Assembly (NCBI GenBank): GCA_946406115.1
Contig: OX291551.1
Location: 29,743,381-29,807,380 of the forward strand
Source: Apoda limacodes
Taxonomy: Eukaryota > Arthropoda > Insecta > Lepidoptera > Limacodidae
Reading direction: 5' to 3'
DNA length: 64,000 bases
A model generated the notes under the pieces. The model did no database searches. It saw only the letters and a list, made by a program, of their open reading frames with translations, and had not been told where the DNA came from. The translations under genes were made by a program, and so were the position numbers. Within the stretch, counting starts at the first letter, position 1. Each line of letters starts with the position of its first letter. Shown one piece after another: positions 10,747 to 20,887 of the stretch.

Positions 10747-12440
10747 TTGGGGCTGGGGTTTTTTTTACTTGCCGGGCCAAGCGATATAGTGACCCAAATC
10801 CAGTCGTCTGCGGTGTCTCTAGATTGGCGTCACGTGCCAGGGTCCTTGAATCCCTCGGATTGCGCTTCACGGGACCTGATTGCCTCGCAAATCATTAATC
10901 ACTCGCTCTGGTGGGGTCCTGACTGGCTGGCCTCTCCTCAAGACACTTGGCCTCAGACAGTTGTGGAGTTTGTGGACCCTCTGCCGGGGTTAAAGGTCTT
11001 TGCTGTTGAGCAGACTGTAGACACTTCACTGAACTTCTTACTTAATCGGTTCAGTTCTCTCAACAAGCTCGTTGGTGTCACCGGTTGGATTAAGAGGTTT
11101 CTCCACAACTCACGGAACAGGTCACAGCCAAGGACGTCTTCAGTCTTGTCTCCTGAAGAGCGTCAGGATGCCCTCTTCACCTGTGTTCGACTGATTCAAG
11201 CCCAGTCGTTTGGAAAAGAAATTGGTCTTCTACGTTCAGAGAACGGGAAATTGCGGGGAAGCCTTGCTCGTCTTTTGTTTCTGGTCGAGTCGGAGTTGTT
11301 GCCCAAGAGCGGTCATTTTATTGAGTTGCTGATAAGGGACCGCCATGTTAGGAACTGTCATGCCAGACTCAACGCATTGCTGGCTTGTCAGCAGCGAGAC
11401 TACTAGATTTTGTCCGCCAGACGAGCAGCTCGGAGCTTTATTTTTAAATGTATCCCTTGTTATAGGTTGAAGGGAACCTTGACTCAGCCACAAATGGGCG
11501 ACTTTTCGTCCGATCGTGTCCGACCCGCTGGACCTTTCGCTAAGGTTGGGTCAGATTTCGCAGGTCCGTTATTAGTGAAGACGTCAAGTGTTCGCAATGC
11601 CCGACAGGTTAAGGTCTATATTTGCGTCTTCGTTTGTTTGTTTTCAAAGCATCTTTACTACAATTTACTACTTTTACTTCTACAATTTCTGTGCATCTGT
11701 AGCTCGTTTCAGCCTTATCTCCGGAGGCCTTTGTCGCATGTCTGTCGCGGTTTGTCAGTCGGCGTGGACTCTCACTTAATTCGCTCGGACTGTGGCACAA
11801 AAGTGATGTAGGTCCTTCAGTTTTTGTCGGACAATTACACGTACATTAACTCGGAGTTGTCCAAACGGGGCGTGACTTGGATTTTTGATCCTCCCGGCTT
11901 TCCTTCGTGGGGCGGTATTTTCGAAGTAGCTGTCAAGTTCGCCAAAACTCACCTCCGTCGTGTGATTGGTAAAACGGTCCTCACGTTTGAGGAATTACAA
12001 ACGGTATTTTGCAATGTCGAACCGGTGTTGAACTCACGACCGCTTAGTCCGATCTCGTCGGATCTTAATGAGCTGGAAGCGCTTCCTCCAGATCATTTCT
12101 AGGTCGATAGTCCCTTAAACTCTTCGCCTGAATACCCCTTCATCGATGTGTCAGTCAAGGTTATCGCGCTTTCAGTCGCGCTCGGAATATTTATATTTGT
12201 TACAGCAACGGGTTCGGTGGACGGATAAAACCAATCCCCCGCGCGTCGGAGACCTTGTCCACTTAAAGGACTTAAATTTACCGCCTTTGCAATAGCGTTT
12301 AGGTCGCATCGTACATTTATTCCCCGGGTCGAACGGTATCCCGCGGGTCGCGGAGATCATGGTAGGGGATTCAGTCCTATAACGTGCCGCCGCGACGCTT
12401 TCTCGATTAATGGCTCCGGTTCGATTTATCCTCATCCAGA
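10747..12440 (+). pseudogene. BEL/Pao polyprotein fragment, copy 1 (RNase H-integrase spacer, integrase, C-terminus)
   Basis: The frame at 10,747-11,406 matches the BEL/Pao region downstream of RNase H, with VPGSLNPSDCASRDL, WWGPDWLASP and LSPEERQDALFTCVRLIQAQ, and the histidine-rich start of integrase (KSGHFIELLIRDRHVRN). Frames at 11,410-11,811 and 11,824-12,102 continue through the integrase core (GSDFAGPL, then WIFDPPGFPSWGGIFEVAV and EPVLNSRPLSPI). The C-terminal domain runs to about 12,440 ([19 protein letters not shown], and GRIVHLFPGSNGIPRVAE-type sequence). Several stops and frameshifts break it. Gag, protease and RT are missing at the 5' side. Compared with copy 2 it lacks about 25 residues in frame between FLVESE and LLPKSG. 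Confidence 0.85.
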
Positions 12441-12474
12441 CACGGTCTGGCTGGGGCGGGGTTTTGTTCGAAAA

Positions 12475-12812
12475 ATAATGAACTACTCGTATCGGACCGG
12501 TAACGAGTTAGGTTAGCTCAGTCGCTAAGAACCGTTTTTGAGGCACGGTTGTCGCAGCTCGATCGTACAGCTGTATACGTCAGTCGCAACTCGTAGCAGT
12601 CTTGTTTCGATAAAATAATTATTTAGGTCAGTCCTTTTGCGTCCGTTGATGAACCCTGCAGAAGTATCGGAATGATTTTCGGTGTTAAGGACAATTTCGT
12701 TACCGTCAGAAGGGGAGTGACTGAGTCCGGCCCCTACATCAAGTGCAGTGAAGGTGAGTCCGTCCGAGGAGGCGTGTTCCCCGGCATAACGAGTCACTCA
12801 TTACACTTCACA
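12475..12812 (+). repeat. Possible 3' LTR of BEL/Pao copy 1
   Basis: A purine-rich run CTGGGGCGGGG at 12,461-12,471 resembles a polypurine tract and is followed by TG at 12,475. A CA at 12,811 could close the LTR. No second copy exists in the window because the element is 5'-truncated, so the boundaries are a guess. The minus-strand frame at 12,525-12,797 is treated as chance. Confidence 0.3.
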
Positions 12813-12964
12813 TACTAGTCATTCATCCATACATACATCTAAGCAAACACTACTCGTTCAGCAGGACCGATATAGATACAACCGTAAGTACATAAATGAA
12901 ATTTTAGTTCGCGGCCAAATTACGACCCAAATTAGGGAACATTGACTTTGATATAAAATTAACC

Positions 12965-13635
12965 CTTTTATAAATTTTGGTCTTCAGTGGGGTGAGCTGG
13001 ACGATGATGGGAAAATCGGGACATTGCCGCTTATATTTTTGAAGTGGAAACTTCTTTAGCGACGTTGTGCCGTGTGTGTTTTTTGGTATGGGTAAAAATT
13101 GATAAACTCGCGCAGGCTGATCGTAAAAATTCGTAAGACGAAAACCATAATGCCACGCCTAGTATAATTTCAAAGTGAAAACGTCTTCTGCGGTGTTGTG
13201 CACTTTTTTTGTGACGGGTAAAAATGTTAAACTCTATAGGACGAAAAAAAAGTAAGATGAAATTAGGTTGATGAAAAGATGAAAGTGCGGATTACACATG
13301 TTAAAATGTTAGGTATATCCAGGTTGTATGTCTTTGAAGTGAAAACTTCAAAAAAGGACATTTCATAGAAAATTCGTAAGACGGAACTCGCGTCAGATTT
13401 ATTAACATGAGGTTAGTTTTTTATTTTTAGTATATGGCGATTATGAGTAGTACAGGGAGGTTGAATATGAGATTTTAATTCTATGACAGATTGAGATGTC
13501 AAATATACTACGTCAAAAAAGTAAATAAACAAACATTATTATTTGTAATAAATAAATATGTATACGATGTGATGGGAAGTAAATAGCTAGTATGTTTTCA
13601 CTTCTGCCGGCACTCCCAGAGTGCAACCCGTTTTT
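12965..13635 (+). mobile_element. MITE-like dispersed repeat, copy A
   Basis: Contains repeated blocks of the form GAAGTGAAAACTTC, TTGTGCACTTTTTTTG, GGGTAAAAATGTTAAACTC and AAAATTCGTAAGACGGAACT. It ends with ATGGCGATTATGAGTAGTAC ... GAAGTAAATAGCTAGTATG and GCCGGCACTCCCAGAGTGCA. Closely similar sequence lies inverted at 58,940-59,275 and direct at 60,775-61,135. No ORF. Superfamily not assigned. Confidence 0.75.
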
Positions 13636-13710
13636 TTTTAATATTTTGTTCATGTAAATGAAATGAAATGAATGCCTTTATATCGCAACATTATAACATG
13701 TAACACTTGC

Positions 13711-13883
13711 CTGGTCGGCGTCCATTTATCAGCGTTAGGATGGTAGACAATGACTAGAACCGAGACGGTGAGGATCATCAACGGCGCGAGGTGGCTCGTA
13801 AGCAGAAGCCCGTCCAGCCGGTCCACCACCGGTATCAGTCCCACTAGCAGCGCTGAAGACAGTAGCAGACCCGCCGCTATGTC
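13711..13883 (-). CDS. SGPP exon 3, followed by a GC donor
   Basis: The acceptor TTTTTCAG precedes 13,883. The first residue is the Asp that completes motif 3 (HSIL|D). The encoded segment is mostly membrane-embedded (DIAAGLLLSSALLVGLIPVV, then LDGLLLTSHLAPLMILTVSV) and ends NADKWTPTR with the Arg codon split. The donor reads AG|GCAAGT, the usual context of GC-AG introns. Confidence 0.85.
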
Positions 13884-16800
13884 CTGAAAAACATATATGC
13901 ATTTAGTGTAGTTAGTTTAGTTTTTCAGTTTACGGTATATGATGGAGTGCATCAAACCAACTAAATAAACACCTCGTATATTTCTTTAATAGCGATTTAT
14001 GGATTTAGCGCAGACCATAATCATTGAAACGGTAAAAACTATAACAAAATGGGAAAGTTATTGATACCCTTAAATAAAGGAAGGGAATAGCGATTGAGCT
14101 GCCGGCAAAATCCATACATATACCTATAGATTTTTCCCGCTGCTTGGCGCTCACAGAATTTGGTCATCGCCGTGGGATTACTTTAATTAATTTTTATAGA
14201 AAGTACTATTCACCTATCGTTTTATCAAAAAACAGGTCACATCATTGTCTCTTTGCGACAATATCCGTGGAAACTCTCTATCGGGATATGAAGTATTACA
14301 TGTACGAGTACGTCTACCTCTGACTCTCCAAACATTCCACTGCCACATCAGGTTAATTAGATGATCCGTAGTGACCTTGAGCAATAACAGACTTTCACAT
14401 TTATATTTTAGTTACGATTAGTTTCTTTGTGTACTAGCCCCGCTGTAGTGTACTAGCCCTTCTTGCCGCTTCAAGGTAATTAGTTTAAGTGAAGAGCTTA
14501 CCAGTATGCTGTGCATTCCCAAGTAGACTCTGCTTACACATATAAGAGTGCACCATGACACGGCTGCCATAACCCCCCACTGCACGGGGTACTGGTACCT
14601 GTTCATGGTATAGAGTAGCACTGTGAATGGTATTGACACCCCTACCATCGCATGGGTGGAAGGCATGCCATATTCTATCGCCCACTTTTGTTGTAACTTC
14701 TTGACTGGATAGCCAGGTCGGGGCCATCGGATGATATCTTTAAAACCTTGACCTGAAATATTTTATTTTAAAAATACTTTTCAGAATTTGAATAGTGACA
14801 TAAATACCCTCTATTTATGACACAATTTAAATTCTAAACTTAAAAATCTCTTTATTCAAATGGGTTACTAGCAGAGATGTAACGAATCCTGACGAAATTC
14901 TTGACCGGATGTCTATATAATTGTGTCACTGCTGTTTTCTCATTGTCTACAAATTATGTCGGCATAAAATAACTAAAAACGTGTCACATTTGAGATTAGA
15001 ATTCGTTCGTTCGTTCGGATCAGCCTTCCCCATATGTCTCCACAACAGCCGGTCCTGAGCCGCCCACGCCCATCCGCTTCATGAGGCTTTGACCAGGTCG
15101 TCGGTCTTCCTAGTAGGAGGTCGTCCCACCACCGCCACCTTTCCTCCCTCGAGTACCTTTCCACCTTTATTGGTTGAACAAGCGACGTGGCCTGCCCATT
15201 ACCACTTCAGCTTACTAACCGTCAGCTATGTCGGTAAATTTAGTTCTTCGGCGAATTTCCTCGTTTCGGATTTTATCGCGCAAAGAAACACCAAGCACAG
15301 TTTTTTTATAGGTCGCTGAGCGACTCAGAGATTATTTAAAAGACCAACAGTAAGAGACACTGTCATCATCACTGGCAACACACATTGATTATAGACTTTC
15401 GGCTTTAGGCACTGAAGTATTCTGGACGAAAAGATCTTGCGTATTTTCCCGAACGCTGAGCCCAGCCGGATTCTTCTTTAACCTCTTTTACAAAGTTGGA
15501 CCTGCCTCATTGGACTACTTGGTCCTAGGTATGTGTATTCGTCAACAACTTCAGAAGTAGCGTTCCCAACAACCGGTATAGGCGCGACTTGGACATTGAA
15601 CATAAACTTCATTTTATCCATATTCATTTTAAGGCCAACTTGTGGGGAAAATGCTGAGGTCTCCGAGCATCGTGCCCAGGTCAAATCGAAGTTGATTAAT
15701 GTACTCGCCATTTATGTTGACGCCATATCCTTCCCACTCCAGAAGCTTAAACACATCTTTCAACGCAGTTGTGAACAGTTTCGGAGAAATGACGTCTCGC
15801 TGTCCTACAACTTTCTGCATATAGATTGGTTTCGAGTTCTGGTCTGACAGACAGACATCGTGGCTCTGTTAAACAAGCACTTTAGCACTTTTACTTTGAT
15901 ATACCGATAGTCAATGTGGCACCGCTAAAGGAACTCTAGGTCTCGATAGAATCGAAGGCTTTTTCATATTCCACAAGCTCAACGTAAAGGGGCCGATTAT
16001 ACACCATAATAGAAAACTGATTAAGAATTAATCGATTTTTTTTAAATCATGAGCAGTTCCCGAATAATATGTATGTAACGGAGGATTTCCCAAAAGAAAT
16101 CATCAACGGAAGAAAGGAATTAAAATTGGAGCTTAAGGAGGAAATTTCCAAGGGAAAACATGCCTAGATCAGATACGACAAACTAATAAGTAAAGAACGG
16201 AATGTGTGAAAAACGGAAATGTGGGTGCACATCTACCAAAAACATCTCCTAACGAAGCGGAAAATGCAGACCGCAATAAAGCTAAAAAACTAAAATAAAC
16301 TCCCTCTCATACACGAGGCATAGATCCCACTCAAACAGCGCGAAGAGAGATCAATAGCAATTTAAAAGCTTTGACTTTAAAGATTAAGAAACAGATACCG
16401 AACAGGAAAAACTAAATTCTATACTGCTCCGTGGTAGAAATAAACAAAGGATTTTGATAGGAGGTTTTAACAGCCAAATAGGTGTCGCACAAAAATGAAA
16501 AAAAACGTATAATCGGACTGTATAGCAATAGGAAGAGAAATAAAAATGAACAGAAAATATTTTTGAGACATCTACAATTTTGTTAAAGTATTAATAAATT
16601 TTCTTCTCTGAAAAAAAACCGACTAATACTTGACGATTCATGTATGTCCTTCCCTGGGACTCAAACTGTCTTCATGCCGAGTTTCATCTTGATTAGTTCA
16701 GCGGTTTGAGCATAAAGAGGTGACAGACAGACAGACAGACAGAGTTACTTTCGCATTTATAATATTAGTATGGATTATATACATGGATAGTTATAACTAT

Positions 16801-19800
16801 ATATGCAAGTATATTTAAACATATGATTGTGCAAGAATATGATTATGATGGCACTAATCCCATTACTTAATATTAAATTTTGGAGGAATCTTAAATATCT
16901 GCATTCCTTCACACGATTGACGATATTCGACGCTTTATATGGTACATACATGCTACATAAAAACAAAAAATAATAACTGACATGTGTTTGACTTTGTTTA
17001 ATCACACAAATTTCGGTAATTTTAGACCCCCACTCCCTTCTTGTCACGCTTTTTTCCCAATTATAGTATGGAAAATTGTCTTTGTCACACTTTGCATGAC
17101 CCCCCCTATGGGGCCGTTCAAGTGTTACGTAAGCACTATAGGGGGGCGGGGGGACCTTTTTTGCTTATTTTTTTTGACATGGGGGAGGGAGTCTAGATGG
17201 TGATTACGTCAGCATTTAATGGTTGCAAAAAAAGTTATCAAATCGATAAATTATTCCGAGCGCAAGGAAAATTGTGATTTATGTCAAAAAAAACGTTACA
17301 TTTTTTAAAGTTTTTTTAATTTCACCGAGAATAACCGTTTTAAGGGTGTTTCAGAAATTTCTGTCATTAAAATCGTAATCAGTGGCCCAAAAAACACTCC
17401 AGTACCCATTTTCATGAAGAATCATTTAATATTGCCCGTGATATTAAATATTTTCTATTTTTGGCCAAAAAAAAGTTTGGTCAATTTTTACAACGTTTTG
17501 GGCCAAATCCTTCTAACCAAACTTGTTTTCTTCTGAGCATGACACGTTTTTTGTCAAATTTCAAAATATTTCAAGTTAATCTGATTTGACAAGGGGGAGG
17601 GTGGGGGGTGGTAAATAATTGTAATAAATCTGCTTACGTAATACTTGAATGGCCCCTATTTCTGTCTGTCAAGACCCTGTTTCTTAGGAACGCGTAGAGG
17701 TATCACTTCGAAATGAATATCAAATACTAAGGTCCCTTGAAGCAGTAAAAATTTAAGCTTCTAGGTCAACCAGTAAAAAATACGGCGGAATACCGGCCTA
17801 TTTTTGGCATTTATACTCCTACCGCCCTATAAGTTTACTAAAGGCCCTTGTTAAACTTTACGGACGTCTCCTGCTCGCTCCCCTACGGACTGCTATAGTC
17901 TCCAGAGACATCTTAATCGACGAGCAGTTCGGCTTCCGCGCCAAACACTTGTGCGTCCACCAAGTCCTCCATATCACGGAACACATTCTTACTGGCTTCT
18001 AACCAGTATTAGGTCAGCCCCGTCAGACGGGCGCTGTCATCTTCGATGTAGCGAAAGCCTTCGACAAAGTCTGTCACAACGGTTTAATTTATAAACTGTG
18101 CAACTATCAGTTGCAAGACCGCCACATACTCATCATACGAGACTATTTGTCTAACCGCAGCTTTCGCTATAGAGTCGAAGGCACTCTCGCTTGCCCTCGT
18201 CCCAAATAAGCAGGAGTCCCGCAAAAAAGTTCCTCGGCAAAACTAGGCCAAATATCTCGGCGTGACCCTGGATAGGCGTTTGAATTCCGCGACCACACCA
18301 AAATAGTTAGAGACCAAGCCGCTTTTGTCCTTGGTTATCCCATGATAGGCAAGTACAGTAAGTTGTCGCTTAGAAATAGGCTGACTCTTTACGTCACTGG
18401 CATCCGCCCCATACTAGAATATGCTAGCATCGCCTATGCGTTGTCTAAACGCAACCTCCATACACACTCCATATAAACTTCAGCCCCTTCAAAACTTTTT
18501 CAGAATGGCTTCCGGAGCCTCCTGGTATGTCCGGAGTGCGGACCTACACAGGGATTTCGAGCTCCCCACGATACACCAATATCTCAAAGACCAGGCAGTC
18601 CGCTTTTTGAATGGAACACAAAATCACCCGAATCGATTAATTGTGCAATCCACAACCTATCATCCCCCCGACCGACCTCGGCACGGTCGAAAAACTAGTT
18701 AGACGGCCTCGGCACGTACTAACGGCCCCAGACGACTACCTTAATAGCGAGACTAGTCTCAACGACCTCCCCCCTAACACGACGCCGACGTCCCCGGGTT
18801 TGTCGGCGAACGCACGTATACACGAGGTATCAAAGAGTGCCGGGGCGCTTCTCGCCCCCACTCTCTCGTAATCGCAACCGCGTAACGGGGAACTCCCCTC
18901 CTGGCGCTGACCCGACTCACTCGACCCGACCAACTCGGGTTGGCGGCTCACGCTGGCCGAAGGGACCACCCCAAGAGCGGCAACACCCATGAGCGTTGGG
19001 TGCTATATGGGCTGAGACTCCTTCAGAGTCTCGCCCCAAAAGCCCGGTGGACCAGTAATGGCTGCATCAGCCAACTGCAAAATAAGATCAGAAGAAAAAA
19101 GAAAAAGGCATTCACCAACAAATCAAACCCTATAGGGTACATTCCATTGTCCTAAAATCATGAAATTGGACATAAAGCAAGGTCTTACTTCATAGACATA
19201 GGTAAAAATTTGTTAATTTGTAGTGTTAACACATTTAAAACAAAAGCATGTCTGTCTATCTGTCAAGACCCTTTTATTTAAGAACGCATGGAGTTCATCA
19301 AGTTGAAATTAAAATTATATACTAAGATCTAGGGTCCCTTAAAGCTGTAAAAAAATCAATCTTCTATGTGAACACAGTAAAAAAATACTGTAATTTTTGA
19401 CGCATATTAAGGTTTCCAGGGAGAGGTCTCAGAGAAAACTCCTCCGTGTAAATGTTGCCGGTGACAATGCACTCTATCAATTGGATTAGGGATTGAGAGC
19501 AACCCCTTTTGAAAAAAAAATGTAAACCCTGCTAAGGGTCTGGGGAGGAGTCACAGACAAAATAGATCTACACAAACATTGCTGCCAACAATGTCCTCTA
19601 TTGATTCCCAAACCTCCCCTGCCCCCAATAAGGCGACTTGTTATAAGATTTTTACCAAAATGTATTTAAAATAAGCAAGTTCAGATCATGACCTGACTTC
19701 ATATGATAGCTTTTTAAGATTAGTTTCGACTGAGCTTTATCCCAATCAAGTTCTTGACTTAAACCCTAATTTATAGCCAAAACTGGACCAAACGGAAATC

Positions 19801-20712
19801 AAAAAGGTAAAATTGCACTTTAGGCACTTTTGTCAAAACGGGGGGGAAATATTTTTTTTCACAATAAATAGCTATTTTAGAGCCTACAAATTAAAATATA
19901 GGGGAGGAAAACAATTTTTTTTTTATTATTGGTGTGCCCTAACAAGATTTCTTGGTAGAATTAAAAAAAATAACAACGAAAGCTAAGGCAAGAGCGAAGC
20001 GAAAAAACCTTCTAACCTAAGTTCTTTGTTAGTAAAAAATAGCAATAAACACTGCCGCTCCTGCCTTAGCCTTTGTGATTATTTTTTTATATTTCTACCC
20101 AGAAATTTTGTTAGGGCACCCCCAAAAAAGCTATTTATTGTGAAAAAAAAATTTCCCCCCAACTTTGACGAAAGTGCCTAAAGTGCAACTTTACCATAAA
20201 AAAAAACCAATACAATCAATGTAGTATTGATACCAAAAAAAAAATCAGATAGTTGAAAAGCAAGATAAAGTAATAAAATTTTAGAATACACTACCTATGT
20301 ACATGACAACAGTCCATACAAGCACCACTCTTCTTCCAACTGCCCCATCAATGTTCCAAAACCAAAATGGAATGAATGTAGCATAGAATATCTCATCTCC
20401 CAAGGCTGTGCCCAGTACAAACAAATAGTACCAAAATTTGTTATTTATTGTGCAATAAAGATCATCGCCGCTATCAACAGATGCATCAGTGTCGTATGAA
20501 GATTGAGAACTACATGATATATTGCTTGGTATTCTCTTGTGTTGCTTAATATCAAATTCGTCACCGAGGCAAACCTGTCTACTGGAATGTATAACTTCGC
20601 CACTAGGTGGTTCATTTAACGAGACATTTCGTTTGTAAATAACACCAAAAAAATTTTGCACTTTTATTACTAGAAGAGGATCCTTTAGGTAATCTATATA
20701 ATTTTCCCACAT
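13711..20712 (-). CDS. Sphingosine-1-phosphate phosphatase (SGPP family), 5' three coding exons
   Basis: Coding exons on the minus strand are 20,295-20,712, 14,502-14,752 and 13,711-13,883. They join in phase (phases 1 and 0) into 280 residues. The family dephosphorylates sphingosine-1-phosphate (and related phosphorylated sphingoid bases) in the ER membrane, feeding sphingosine back to ceramide synthesis. All three PAP2-type motifs are visible: KDIIRWPRP across the first junction, YGMPSTHAM in exon 2, and SRVYLGMHSIL-D across the second junction, with the last Asp supplied by exon 3. Several hydrophobic segments fit a multi-pass membrane protein (FWYYLFVLGTALGDEIFYAT, then LLLSSALLVGLIPVV and MILTVSVLVIVY). 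Exon 3 ends HPNADKWTPTR, where relatives continue with GDTT. That exon and the C-terminal 120-150 residues were not found and probably lie beyond the left edge. The third donor is GC rather than GT. Confidence 0.88.
13884..14501 (-). other. SGPP intron 2, no insertion recognised
   Basis: 618 bases between GTAAGC and TTTTTCAG. No repeat in it was recognised. The frame at 14,418-14,501 is simple read-through of exon 2. Confidence 0.7.
14502..14752 (-). CDS. SGPP exon 2 (phosphatase motifs 1 and 2)
   Basis: The acceptor TTTCAG precedes 14,752 and the donor GTAAGC follows 14,502. It encodes QGFKDIIRWPRPGYPVKKL, then WAIEYGMPSTHAMVGVSIPF and SRVYLGMHSIL. The catalytic-site signatures are K-x6-RP, PSTH and SR-x5-H, matching the SGPP family closely. 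Confidence 0.9.
14985..15990 (-). pseudogene. RTE-type LINE reverse transcriptase pseudogene lacking the FADD motif
   Basis: On the minus strand: RPLYVELVEYEKAFDSIET (about 15,990-15,930), VVGQRDVISPKLFTTALKDV, GYGVNINGEYINQLRF, then directly DLGTMLGDLS. Related RTEs have roughly fifteen residues with the catalytic ADD between RF and LGTML. After a frameshift come VGLKMNMDKMKFMFN and VVDEYTYLG, then LGVSLRDKIRNEEIRRRTK-type sequence. The C-terminus is GRPPTRKTDDLVK-like followed by RLLWRHMGKAD (frame at 14,973-15,164). It sits in SGPP intron 1, antisense to neither copy of the gene's reading direction (both are minus). Dead by deletion, frameshifts and stops. Confidence 0.85.
16080..16560 (+). 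pseudogene. Probable LINE endonuclease fragment
   Basis: One frame reads NGRKELKLELKEEISKGKHA and IRYDKLISKERNV. Another, about 250 bases on, reads LLRGRNKQRILIGGFNSQIG, which resembles the ILIGDFNAQIG block of APE-type endonucleases in RTE-like LINEs. Stops interrupt the rest. Orientation is opposite to the adjacent RTE polymerase, so they are separate insertions or an inversion. Confidence 0.4.
16618..16779 (-). mobile_element. Helitron 5' end fragment, reverse orientation
   Basis: Read on the minus strand it begins TCCATACTAATATTATAAAT and GCGAAAGTAACTCTGTCTGT, the usual start of Helitrons in Lepidoptera, followed by the AACCGCTGAACTAATC and GAAACTCGGCATGAAGAC sequence. Only about 160 bases remain. 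The GACAGACAGACAGACAG run is part of it. Confidence 0.7.
17111..17658. mobile_element. TIR DNA element (GGGGCC-TTCAAGT-TTACGTAAGC termini)
   Basis: The left end GGGGCCGTTCAAGTGTTACG at about 17,112 is matched inverted by the right end at about 17,631-17,656 (CGTAATACTTGAATGGCCCC). G-rich subterminal tracts recur (GACATGGGGGAGGGAG at 17,176, GACAAGGGGGAGGGTG at 17,587). About 547 bases, no ORF, so non-autonomous. The exact target duplication cannot be fixed because the flanks are TAT-symmetric. Confidence 0.75.
17659..17800 (+). repeat. Lepidopteran-type dispersed repeat fragment
   Basis: TCTGTCAAGACCCTGTTTCT followed by GAACGCGTAGAGGTATCA and a TCAAATACTAAGGTCCCTTG segment. A related piece is at 19,250-19,395 (CTGTCAAGACCCTTTTATTT), and a third, more complete one at 50,526-50,700 next to GGGTTCCGTACC. 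Confidence 0.65.
17808..19115 (+). mobile_element. Jockey LINE with palm deletion and GC-rich 3' UTR
   Basis: Coding remnants at 17,815-18,700: YRPISLL-KALVKLYGRLLL, RDILIDEQFGFRAKHLCVHQ, VIFDVAKAFDKVCHNGLIYK and YLSNRSFRYRVEGTLACPRP, then AGVPQ. This is followed almost at once by GQ-YLGVTLDRRLN and KYSKLSLRNRLTLYVTGIRP. The span from the GVPQ block to the KYLGV block, which includes the catalytic YADD in relatives, is missing. A GC-rich 3' UTR of about 400 bases (ACCGACCTCGGCACGGTCG near its start) ends in an A-rich tail near 19,115. A separate inverted copy of only this UTR is at 22,500-22,912. Confidence 0.85.
19250..19395 (+). repeat. Second copy of the CTGTCAAGACCC dispersed repeat
   Basis: Matches 17,665-17,800 in order: CTGTCAAGACCCTTTTATTT, AAGAACGCATGGAG, GATCTAGGGTCCCTTAAAGC, AATCAATCTTCTATGTG. 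Diverged, no ORF. Confidence 0.6.
19405..19640. repeat. Diverged direct duplication, offset about 123 bp
   Basis: GGAGAGGTCTCAGAGAAAAC ... AAATGTTGCCGGTGACAATG at 19,419 recurs as GGGGAGGAGTCACAGACAAA ... AAACATTGCTGCCAACAATG at 19,542. Both units end near a CTCTAT(C/T)GATT-like string. No ORF. Confidence 0.55.
19806..20200. mobile_element. Fold-back MITE in SGPP intron 1
   Basis: The left arm, about 19,806-19,985, is repeated inverted at about 20,065-20,200. Shared strings read from either outer end are GCACTTTAGGCACTTT, TTTTTTCACAATAAATAGCT, GTGCCCTAACAA and GCTAAGGCA-GAGCG. The central loop is about 80 bases. No ORF. Confidence 0.85.
20295..20712 (-). CDS. SGPP exon 1 (coding part)
   Basis: Starts MWENYIDYLKDP and ends at VMYIG, split by the donor GTAGTG at 20,294. 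The N-terminal ~90 residues are soluble and Ser/Asp-rich (SCSSQSSYDTDASVDSGDD). The remainder is the first two membrane segments, with the family's LG-E-FY--F-PF--WNID pattern. The ATG is chosen because it opens the frame next to a typical SGPP N-terminus (VKVQNFFGV). A TTA-flanked transposon begins only 27 bases upstream. Confidence 0.88.
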
Positions 20713-20887
20713 AATTTAATTTGAACAAAGTTTATGTTAAGCCGTGTCTCCTGCTAGTTGTTTTTGTTAAATTTTACATCTAACACCTAACATCTAACAG
20801 AAATGTTAATGATTTTGACATTTAAAGTTAAAAAAACATGTTAACACGTTATCCGAGGCGGATGGAAAACATCACCCGCGTTCGCCT

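Larger units (their letters stand above)
14753..20294 (-). other. SGPP intron 1, about 5.5 kb, transposon-filled
   Basis: It runs from donor GTAGTG at 20,294 to the TTTCAG acceptor at 14,753. Nearly all of it is described in separate entries: an RTE LINE, an endonuclease fragment, a Helitron end, a TIR element, lepidopteran-type repeats, a jockey LINE and a fold-back element. The remaining stretches, 14,760-14,985 and 16,780-17,110, show nothing recognisable beyond a LINE-tail-like TTTATTCAAATGGGTTACTA at about 14,851. Confidence 0.75.

Noticed and set aside
12525..12797. 90-codon minus-strand frame
   Set aside because: It lies in the putative LTR of BEL/Pao copy 1, antisense, without a domain.
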